Assembly (NCBI GenBank): GCA_008921705.1
Contig: VFFE01006673.1
Span: 226,271 to 290,270 of the forward strand
Reading direction: 5' to 3'
DNA from: Burhinus oedicnemus
Lineage: Eukaryota > Chordata > Aves > Charadriiformes > Burhinidae
DNA length: 64,000 nucleotides
Shown here: positions 44,601-56,600 of the stretch, piece after piece
How the letters are laid out: each line of letters starts with the position of its first letter
Numbering within the stretch: the first letter of the stretch is position 1
The notes under the pieces: model-generated
Told to the model about the DNA's origin: nothing
Databases searched by the model: none
The model's input: the letters and a program-made list of their open reading frames with translations, nothing else
Translations under genes and position numbers: made by a program

Positions 44601-47600
44601 GTTTCTCAGCATAGTTAGCAATCCAGACGCACCACCAAACCAACAGCATGGCTGTATAGCTTTTCAGGCTTGAAAAGCCAACGACATTCAATACCATGCT
44701 ACACCCTCATTCAGTACCACACTACATCCTACACACTACACCAGCCATTTTCATTAGTTAACTAATGAACAATTGGTGGAATGACAGAGATGGAAGGAAC
44801 AACCTGTGAGTAGCAAAATACAAGAACCACCTCTCCAGTACACTTCAACAGGGATCCACTTCATTTTTTGATGCTTTTGGCAACTTCTAGCTTAGCTGCT
44901 AAGTACATTTTTTTTCATCAGTAAAATACCAGTATAAAATACGAAATCTGTATGCCAGTATTTTCATCAATAAATTAAACTTCAGCTAAAAGGGAGGTCA
45001 ATATCAATAACCCACTACTAAAAATCAGGCACTAGCCATACATAAGCAAGTATTTTGCAGAGAAAGACTGACATGTCTGTTACAACAAATATAAGGCAAA
45101 TCACACTTAGCATTGGTAAAGACTGTTCAAAGTATAATTTTTTCCAAGAGTTGAAAGAAATTGCAGAAACTAATTCCTACTGACTTTTCTAGCACTACTA
45201 GAAGCAAAGATTGCAGCAGAGGTCCTGGAAATCTTTTGCTCTGTCACTTAATAATAATAAATAAATAAATAGGTCTAATATTTAACAAGTTTTTTAAGAA
45301 ATTATTTAGCCAGTGGTCAAAATTACCTTGATCAAAGATTACAGCTAGCCAATCCCTAAAAGAGACTCAATACTGACCAGCATTTAAAAACTAGAATGCT
45401 TTTGACAACCACTCCATTACGTCAGGTTCCATGACAGCATAAACTTGTATTATCTGTATGGATAGGAAAAAACAATCTCAACATTGCTGTCAGCCCAAGT
45501 GATCTTCATAAAGCTTAATTCTAGCGCACTTTTCACAAATCAACAGATTTCCCCAACATATTTAACTGTTTAACGTCAAGAAATTACATCATCTGAGCTT
45601 AAAACTCTTTTGAACATTTCTTCTGAATAAAGCTTTAAAGCAAAATGTACAATCATTAAATACATTTAAAAGGTCAGTTGCCTGCGCACCTGTGGAGGGA
45701 ATTCATATATGCCCACCGAGCTCACTAGAAGGAATTCTTGCCCCCCAGCTCCAAATATGTTCATAATTTCCTTTTGACTTCATCAGCTGAGCACAACTGT
45801 ATGCTTTACCACTGGAGGGGCACAGTGGAGACACAAAGGAGAATAACCTGGGCTGAACACATCACCCCCCACACTTGCACAACACAAAACACGTTATTTG
45901 TGTTAGCCTTCTTATTGCTCTGTTTGCAGCAGAACTAGTCCCACATTTGCAAGGAACATTTCCTCCACTCCCTAGTTTTATGCTGTCACTAGATATTAGT
46001 CTTATCAAGTACATGAAAACCAAAGTTTATTTTAGCACACAGTTTATTATGCTAGCAATGGAATCTGTATTTCCTCCAAACTAGAAGTTATTTCAGTATT
46101 GTATTTTACTTCATAATTATTTTAAACACTTTGGGTTTTCACATTCATGGTTGCAAAGAAGCCCAGTATAATGTGTCTTTGAAAATGTTATCACTTACAA
46201 AACATACAAATTCACAGATACGAGACATTTGAATATAAACTAATCCAAGGCTGAGCTGTAGTAAACATACAATTAAAGGACTGAATTCAGTTCTTAAGAA
46301 GCAAGGCAATGCCTGTACACTTGTCATCTAATATCTAAATGTTAGTCATCTAGTATCCAAATGTTAGAACAGCTGAATTAGATATTCAATGGGTGTTTCC
46401 TTGATAGGATGCAGCTCTTTTACACATATGAATTTCATGCTGTTTTCATTCACATGCTGTTCTAGTAGATCATTCCTCTTCAGCCAGCAACAGACTTATG
46501 GCTTTCTTGCATGGGTGGAGCAGGTAATTTATTTCTTTACACAGCACTTTAAAAATACTGAAGCAGTTTTACAATTATGTTTTATTATTTTGGAATTGTA
46601 ATTCATTAATAGATTGATAGAGCTTTAACAAAAAGCAGGGTCTTTTTTGTTTTGAACTCAGACAATCTACTTGTCAGATATTTAGTACTACTCCCAATAT
46701 AGAAAGGAAACAAGGATCTATCCACACTGATCTGACCACCTCTAACAACTACACCTGTAAGTATAAGGGGGGGAAAAAACAAACCAAAACACTCAAACCA
46801 ACCCTAATCGACTATTAAGGTTGCAAAATCACAACAATGAAAAAACAGAAAGCTCTAGGAAGAAAGTTGCATAGGTAGCCCTGTATTTGGGCACTTCACA
46901 CCTGAACTCAGTAATACTCAGTAATTTCAGGACACTTCATCAAAATCACCTCTGAAGATGAATCATGCTTATCCAGTTTAAGAGACTATAGGAGCCCTGC
47001 GCCACTTGCTGCACAAGCATAATATGGACAGGCTGGATCAATGGGCCAATGCCAATTGTATGAGGTTCAACAAGGCCAAGTGCCGGGTCCTGCACTTGGG
47101 TCACAACAGCCCCATGCAGTGCTACAGGCTTGAGGAAGAGTGGCTGGAAAGCTCCCTGGCAGAAAAGGACCTGGGAGTTTTGGTTGATAGCCAGCTGAAT
47201 GTGAGCCAGCAGTGTGCCCAGGTGGCCAAGAAGGCCAGCAGCATCCTGGCCTGGATCAGGAATAGTGTGGCCAGCAGGGCTAGGGAAGTGATTGTCCCAC
47301 TGTATTCGGCACTGGTGAGGCCGCATCTCAGATACTGTGTTCAGTTTTGGGCCTCTCACTACAAGACAGACATTGAGATTCTGGAGCGTGTCCAGAGAAG
47401 GGCAACAAAGCTGGTGAGGGGTCTACAGCACAAGACTTACGAGGAGCAGCTGCGGGAACTGGAGTTGTTTAGCCTGGAGAAAAGGAGGCTGACGGGAGAC
47501 CTTTTGGCTCTCTACAACTACCTGAAAGAAGGTTGTAGTGAGGTGGGGGTTGGTCTCTTCTCCCAAGTAACAACTGATAGGACAAAAGGAAATGGCCTCA

Positions 47601-50600
47601 AGTTGTGCCAAGGGAGGTTTAGGATGAATATTAGGAAAAATTTCTTCACCGAAAGGGTTATCAAACATTGGAACAGTCTGTCCAGGGAAGTGATGGAATC
47701 ACCATCCCTGAAGGTACTTAAAAGACAGGTAGACGTGGTGCTTAGGGACATGGTTTAGTGGTGGTTTTGGCAGTGTTAGGTTAATGGTTGAACTCTATGA
47801 TCTTAAAGTTCCCTTCCAACCTAGACGATTCTATGCCTTCCAACATTCAGAATGCAGGGGTGTGATTTTAAACTCATTCCTCCCAAAGGACAGCAAAACA
47901 TCCCAGAAAATGGATAGCAAATCCTCAAGTGTGTCACCTTAGGCTACTTCAGTCATCCTTAGTTTAGGCTACTCATCCCTACTGATGCAGCAAAGACAAT
48001 GACAAGAAAGAGGACTGCCTCATGGTGAAAGCAGTTAAATGACCATAGAGAACTGCATTTTACTATTGTCACTGTTCTTTATATTCTGGAGATTGTCCAC
48101 CATTCTCTCTCTGAAATTTACTTAATTGATGATGCTCTGCTCTATCTGGTAGGGCCACAGCATCTTCTCAAGACAGGTAAGATCTTTCCCCATACTGGAA
48201 CTTCAATCCATAGTCATACTCAAGAATCAAGGAGGAGTGATGTTCTTCAGTCCACAAGAAGTAAAACTCCCAATAGCTGCAGGAAGTCAGGATTCAAAGG
48301 CAACATGATTTTCAGGGAACTATCTAGGATTCTTGGCAGGGAGATAGTTTATTTCCTAAGCTTTCCGAAAGACTATCATCGGATTGTTCCAGATTTCATT
48401 ATAAAAGAAAAATTTTTAAGATTCTCAAAATACTGTCTGTGTGTTCAGGCAATCTGCAGAAAGCACTTCTAAGCAGACCTTTCTTTTTCTGCACATGGAA
48501 AACTTCACCAGTTTTAAATTCCTGTCATGAAGGCCACATCTGTTAGCGTACACTGTGACAGTTTTTATTTTAGCAGCACAGAAGAACTGCATTTAGGTTA
48601 CGCTCAGTGCAATTCAGCAAGAACTCATCCTTCAATTTTGTGTCAAATTCAGTACTTGAAGACAGATGCATTTGTATTTTAATAAGACATGGGTCCCTCC
48701 TCTTTTTGCACTGAGTCCTAATAATTTAAAAAATGTGGTAAGTGCCTTAACTATACTTCAACTCACACAGATGTACATACACCTATACTTTATGAAAAAG
48801 TTTTCCAGGAGAATTATAACTTAAGCGTAATTTTTCCCCACAGAATAGCCTTTATGCATGTTCAGGCAACATGCTAGAACTGACATAACAAAGAATGTTA
48901 TTTACGAGCATTGATACTACTCCAGATACGCAACTAAACTCTCATATCTAAAAACTCCACCTTCAGTTGTTAAAACCGTAATGAAATTGCAGTATAAATC
49001 AAACTGACATAGGGACTAATTACGGTAGCCCCACTAGGAAGTATTTTGGAACACCATTAGTTTTAAAAGCCATTTACAGTTAAAATGTTGCTAAACAATT
49101 GCTTTATATAAATAACACTTCATATGGAAAGCCAAATATATTGTAACAGCTCATTTTTTCTTGCCATTATTCTTAGGTGAATTTATTATAAGTTACTAGA
49201 AGACATACAAAGTGCATACCAGATGAGAACTCTGTATTTATAGCACACTAAGTCGGTCAGCAAACAGAATCTACTAAAAATATCCACAATGGTATGCAGC
49301 ACGCCCACCCTTTGGGGACTATTCACAGGCTGTGGTGGTCTGATTTTTGGACAGAGCAGACAAGGAAGAAGAAAACACCCAGGTAGGTCAGTTCCTAAAG
49401 ACTAAGAGTAATGGAATTGAATCCCATACAACACTTCATATTCTCTTTGGCAGGCAGTCAGACATCCTGAGCCCTACAAGATTTTCCTGCCTGCTTCCTG
49501 ATCTCTCCGGGTCAATACTACACAATCTCCATGCAGGGAACAGAAGTATGAGCCAAGTGAAAGCCAGAACCAACTCCATTCTTACTACGGCTTACCCTCC
49601 CATTTTTGCAAGCGTGAGGAATTTGAAGCCTGTCAATCAACAGACACCAGACAGCCCTGGATGCACACCGAGACATCCTTATGAAAGTCACAATGATCAT
49701 TTACAAAGGAACGGTGGCCTTGGGAACATAGAAAATATATAATGAGAGAGTAGACAGCAAAACCACTTTCCTGCATGCCTATGAAGTGATGTTCTGATAT
49801 TACCCAGGTAATCATGGGTTTTACAGAAATTTTTTTCTTTTGATTTATAAGACGCATGTCTTTAAAGATATTCCAAAATAAAAACCCAGAGTGCTCAAAG
49901 GTTTCCTCACTGTTTCTTTTCACAGGTTAAACATCTTCAAGAATATGTTCCATTACCATAGTAAATGAACACAATCTGTAGAAATGACCATACATCTCTC
50001 CTGAAACTAATTAAACCATTAATGAACAGTAGACACGCTGCAGAAAAACGTTGAAAATAATATAAATTTGGTTCATACATCTGCAAAAGCAGGGAAAACC
50101 TGCCCCAAAACCTTCATAACATTTTTCAAAACTTAAAAGTTTCATGCAAGGCTAAGACAGCAAATCAAGAACATGATGAAGTTTTCCATGAGCAGCTGGC
50201 AGGAACAGGAGAGGAGAACTTACCCAAACAGATGGGTAGGCAATGTGTTTTAAAAATAGTTTTGAATTTCTAGCAGTGACAAAAGGCTTTCTTTATAAGA
50301 CAAAGAAATTACTTGGGAGGTTGTTGAAGAGTAGTCTGCAATTATGTGAGAGAACATGAGGAGAGGCACGCTGTCAGGATATCAGAGTTGCGTTTGGTAT
50401 TCAGAAGACATTAAAGCGGAAAGCCTTTGTTTGAACTGGCACTGCAAAGGCTCAATCAGGTATTATCACTGTCTTGATAGCCAAAAGAAATATTTATATA
50501 TGCCATTACAATTAGGCTGTTTCCTTTTCTTCAGACTGTTAACTATTTATGTTTTTCCCCTAAATGCAGTATTGCCATTTTTATTATTTGGCTTCTCCTA

Positions 50601-53600
50601 CCCTCTTTTGTTTAGCAGACAGTAGGAGGAGAAGAAAAAGAAGCACTTCAAAGATCCTCTAACACTTGCCTCAGTCTTTACTCCAGTGCCCCAAGCCTCT
50701 CATCATCATAGAGACCTGGCTCCTTCTTCAACTGAAGGAAACGCAACACAGCTCCCAGGGGCTTCACTAGTACTACTAGAAGATCCAAACAGTGCTCATT
50801 TAGTTCTTTTAGCTCACTTGTCCAAATATGTAGCATTTGAGACCAAAACCAGCCTCCTGACTGAGCTGGAGCAGGTGGGTGGTGGTGGTGGGCTTTTTGC
50901 TTTTTCCTGTCCTCCATCCACTCCTTAAGAGAGTTTACGTCTCTGCTGCCAACCAGGAACTGTATGCTGCCCACTATATGTATGCAGGAACAGAAGAGCC
51001 TGCTAAATACAGGAACAGCAAGACCCTGAAAAGGGATTGGATTCCTCAAATTCATCTGTCAGAACAACTCTTCTGAAACTCCCTATCAATAGACTTTATC
51101 CTTGGTCTGCTTTCCTAGCACATTAGATTTTTCCATCTGTATTTTGGTTAATGGAATGATAATACAGTTCCAAAACCTCCCATATCTTCAGCAACTGCTG
51201 AAGTGACTCTTCTCTCTTACTTTGTAGTCAACTCATAGGTATAACTGAAGAGAAAATGAGGCTTGCATCTACCTTCCCCCCAGTCTGTGGTTGTTGTGTA
51301 TTTACCTGTATGTGTACAGACATGTTCATATTTCTCTCAGCTCCCAAACCGGTCTCCATTTTAACCTTCTTCTACGATCAGCAGACTTCAGCCAGCCTCT
51401 CATTGTTATTGCTCTCATTTTTACAAAGTGGACAAACATGGATATGATTGTGTTTCACTGGTGCAGCCAAGTGAATAGAAACAAACCAAAACAGCAAAGC
51501 AGAGACAGCTTCTTAGCTTTCACTGCTCTGCGCCTTGGAAGACCTATGAAAAGCAACAGCAAAACTATCTGAAAAAGCACATGGGATTTTTTGTGGTCAC
51601 AAGAGCAAATACCTCTAAAAAAAAGGCAGAATTTGTATGGAAAAGTTATAGCTTTTATTAGACTAAATCCTTGCACTCTTTCTTCATTCTGAATAGTTAG
51701 GAAGTAATTTAGAGAAATATATATTTTATCAAAGATTCACTGGCCTTCCTCAAACATCAAAAGAAAATTTCCAACTGCCAGGAAAAAAAGGTATGTCAAG
51801 CAGTACCAAGGCATACAGGCTGAAACTGTAATAGCAAGTTTCACTGCTTCTTACATAGAATCACCTAGGTTGGAAGAGACCTTTAAGATCATTGAGTCCA
51901 ACCATAAACCTAACACTGCCAAAACCACCACTAAACAACATCCCTAAGCACCATATCTACTCGTTTTTAAGTACCTCCAGGGATGGCAATTCCACCACTT
52001 CCCTGGGCAGCCTGTTCTAACGCTTGATAACCCTTTCGGTGAAGAAATTTTTCCTAATATCCAATCTGTGATTCACACACTGAGGATATCTGAATAGTCT
52101 CATTGTAAAGCATGCTTTCCAACACTTCTCCCAAGTCGGGGCAAAGACCTCAGAGCTACAACATTGGCTCGCAAAACAGGAGCAGCATTGAAGTCTGAAG
52201 TGTTTAAGAGTTTCACGATTTCTCAAAGTGATAGTACTTGTGTGACACTGGGAGAGAAGGGCAAGGAAGTGACGAAGACATAGTCATACCACCCCCCACC
52301 CCACCCCTAAAAAAAAAAAAGTGAGAAAGATGAAGAGAACCTCAAGAACATATTCAAATGTACCATATAACTAAACAGATCAGATGGAAAACAAAACAAG
52401 TTGCGGCTTTCTAGGCAGTTTGAGAGATGTCTAAAAAACTTCTTTTCTGAGACTTCACATCATTCTTCTACTGATATCTGCTTCCCACAATCCAACGAGT
52501 AATTCAGGTTATAACCTGAGGCATTTGTGAACTTTATTCTATAGAATGAAGAATTCATTCAATACTTCTACCAGCTATTATTACAAACAAATGCTATTAA
52601 AACATACCTATAAGGTTGTACCCATACTATGTTACATACATTCAGTAACTGGTGATAAATCCTGCACTGTAAAGTACTTCATAAAAAAGCCTGATCATTA
52701 TTTGGCTTGAGAAGAATGTAACAAACTTCCTTCTCCTAATAAAGTTGAACAGACACAACTAAATCTCCAAATTATTGCTCCAAGTCTTGACATAGACCTG
52801 AAAGCTGTCAACAGTTGTACCTGACAACACTATATATTTAAAAATCTGTCTATAAATACATCATATAAAACTGTATATGACCATGTATAACACAAACTGA
52901 GATTTTTGTATAATACTTAAATGGTCTCTGCTCAATCAACTTGAATGAAGAACTGATGCGGAAATTTAAGACTCAATACGTAACATTTCTGCTCCTCTTC
53001 AGTTGAATTTCTACATATTCTTCCCTAAGAGACTTTTAAAGACAAAATATATTTAAAGGCTTTATACTTGTCTTACAACAATATTCCCAAGAAGAGATTT
53101 AAATTTGAACACCAGAAGGATACTTACAGTAGGTGTTTTCACCAAGAATTCTCCCTGTTGTGACCACCCAGAAACAGGATCACAAACATGAAGTGGGTTC
53201 TGAGGAGCTGTCAACATTTTAAGTGATTGAAGTAACACATCAGCAATTACCCAAAGCAAAGAAAATTCCAAAAGACTGTCCATTTTCAGCTGAACCAATT
53301 GCTGCAAGCATCATTGACAAAAACAAGCTACATTGTAACTACAGTAGTAGCTTTGCTGCAGTGCTGACAGTCTGCGTGGGAATACTTACTGCCTAAAAAC
53401 ACAGTGGAAAAACTAACCGTGGATCTCAGCGCCAACTCTTCTACATGCTGTTCTTAACAGGAGGTAAGAATATTTACTTTGGGGCTGGGAGAGAGGGGAA
53501 GTCCCATTCACTGAGGAACAGAGTGGGAAATCACTGGTCAAAATTCCCAATAACAGTGTTATCACCTTAAAGGAAGCTGGAACTTGGCACTGTGTTGCAA

Positions 53601-56600
53601 GAAAGCTTGAACGTCACATGCAAGTTTGGCCTCTGCATCTGGGAGTGCCGTAAGATCTTATGGAATTTGGGTCCCACTCTGCTTAGTGCTCTAAGCCTAC
53701 TCCAGGCACGCTTGCAGCACAAAGTTAAACACATATATATTTCTTTTTTTGTGAGACCAAGGCACTAATTATTCAGTGAATTGAACTCTCCCTGAGATGA
53801 GACATAAGGTTACGGAGCAGTGTTTACTCTGTTATACTTTGATCATAAAGGTGCACTAGCCTGAGGTCAGACAAGAACATCAGACCCTTACAGGCAGGAA
53901 AGGCTGCTGTTACTACAGTTCCTATTCAAGGAACATAGAAAATAACTGATCATACTTTCCAATACACTAACATACAATAACATAGTACATTTTATGTTCT
54001 CATTCAAATGGCATATTAACAAGCACAGTGTGGATTTAAGTATGTTATATTAGAGAGTTAGTATTTATACATTATTTCAGCATGCAAAGCTGCTCAGTAA
54101 AAGTGACAATAGAGTGTAAATCACTAATGGCAAATTAATTACAGTAATTTAATAAATGCAACACCCACATGTCACTGATTGATGAAGCCAAGCAGTATGC
54201 CTAAAAACAAATAGTTGAAGATTCAGTTCAACTTATGGAAGTTATTCTTGTTGTTCTTTTTTATTTTAATTTTCATAGAATTGCTATGCTAAACCTCAAA
54301 ATTAATTTCAGTAGTTTTCAAGATAAAAGGAAACAATTTGGCTAATTTGCAAGTTACAAAACAAGGGAGGGGACTTCAAGCATGCTTATGATACACAAGA
54401 TAAATGCCAGATACCACACCTAGACAAGCTTGAGCTAGTTACCATCAGGACAAAAACAATGCTTCAAGTTATTTTTCACCATACTGATGCTACTAAATGT
54501 ATGATCTCCAGTGAATCAAGAAAACACAAAGCATGCAAGTAAATAAGGATGCCAACATTCAATGTGATGTGGTATAATGTATCGCTGATATCATAGAATA
54601 TTTAAATTGCAAAAAAAGAATGTTTCAAGTGAGGCCTTCTTCACAGGTGTTGCAGTATTATGATTAAACAGTTATTCATCCCAATAAGAAATACTAAGAT
54701 TTTTAGAAGAGAAAAAGCAAGTAGATTCCTGATAATCTTGTGACCACATAAGGACAGTGTATTTTGAAACTTGCTACTCAAACCCCTAACATATGGCATT
54801 CCTCATTTATTAGTCAGTAGATGAAGACAGTGTACCCCTCCTGGCACTTGTCCTCACCGGGAAAAGCAACAAGCCTTGCATCATTTCAGCCTGTATCTTC
54901 TTTAAAATGCCAATTTCAGAGATTCACAAAAGACAAAATATGGTGTAGTACAGCAATTAATAGATTATTACATGCCATAGAAAAGTACGATCAAATTCAG
55001 AGTTATTCTGAAAAGACCTTCGTGCATCTGAATAAGCAGATGGTTATTGATCCTCATCACTGCATTTACATTTAATCCAGTCCTTCTTGGCGGCAAGGCA
55101 GGTTGCAAGACAATGTTTAAGCAAGGAAGGGGAAAAAAAAAGTTTTACCTTTGAGCAACAACTGGCTACGTATTTTAAGGATTCCCTTGTGCTTAGCACA
55201 AACTGCACAATACTCTGTGGTGAGGCATCCTAAGAGAAACGCATGCACCTTCTTCCCCCACAAGCTACCTTGATGGTATAATGAGCATCCTTGCAAAAAA
55301 GCACTCCTATTGAGCAGCCTGGTACTATGAGAACAGTTATGTTTTCTTTCTTAAGGGCAAATATTCCTTTATTGTAATAGGGCCTGACAGCTTTCTGTTA
55401 ATGTTCAAACCACTGCGCTGGGAGGAGGCAGTTTTAGATCTAGGAAGTAACAGCTATACGTCTTCAGGTCAACACACCAACAACACATAGGCAGCAGGCC
55501 ATGTGACAGAAACCTTGCGCACCCTGTAAGGTTCAGACTGAAAAGAGCTCTGCTTTGGCTAAAACCGGGTTGCATTACAGAAAAGAAGAAAACCCAGCTT
55601 GCTACAAATAATACTCACAAACGGATTAACTCAAATACAGAAACATTTTACAGTAGCCTCTTCTTTCCCAAAAGAAAGCTTATTGGGAAGTCAGTATTCA
55701 GACAAGTTATAATACATATATATATACACACACATTAGAATTATCAAGAGAATTAATCCATTAAAAAAGTCACCTTGCACCTTAATGTTTGACTTATACA
55801 AACAATGACCTTTAGAATAAGCACTACTGAAAGTAGTCAGCAACTTTGAAACCAGCTGGCAACTTACAGGCAGATTTTTAACTTTAAGGTAAAGAACACA
55901 GGCAGTAAACCACAAGTCCTATACTAGCCCTATTCATCTCAGTATCACAGGACAAAAAACTATGACAACTTGCTCCACGTTTAATACGCCTCTTAGACGG
56001 CCTCAGCTTCTTGATTAATTCAGAGTTTAGCCGAGTGTTTCTCCTGCCTCACGAGCACACGTGGCCATCCTCAAGATTATAAGGCACGGGTGCCGCACGC
56101 CTGTACTTGAGACACACGGACAGCTATCCGGCTCTACTCATCTCTCGGAGTGGGTGGAAACAAAGAAACTTACTTTAACTTCTGTTTTTCAGAACCGAGA
56201 ACCCTTGGAACAAGCATCAGCCACATTACCCAATGCCTTAAAGAGGGGTTTGGTCCAATTTTAGAATAAACGGCGGAGACACATGATCCAATTAAATTCT
56301 AATTATGTAAGTAGTAGGCAAGAGTATTTACACAGGCACTGATTACAGCTATTACAGTCTAAAGTCGCCGGCCGGAGAGGCTCCGCTTCCTCTTCGCCGT
56401 CCCGACGGCACCGCCGCGGGGTTCGTTTCATTTTTAACCTCCCCCTTTCACAGCTCTCGTTACAAACAATAGGAGACGGCTGGCCTGAAAATCCCCTCTC
56501 CAAACCGTGTTCCCCTCCGGCGGGAGCAAGCCTGGAAGGGCCGCCGTTCTCCCCAAAGTGATGATTCATTACCCGTCCCACCTCCGGGCCGGGAACCGCG

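Noticed and set aside
49347..49742. Plus-strand 131-residue ORF in intron 1
   Set aside because: No domain, ordinary composition, opposite to the host gene; a chance ORF is the simplest reading.
50678..51055. Minus-strand 125-residue ORF in intron 1
   Set aside because: Reads somewhat protein-like but has no family I recognise, overlaps plus-strand ORFs, and lacks clear splice or promoter context. A database search would be needed to revive it.
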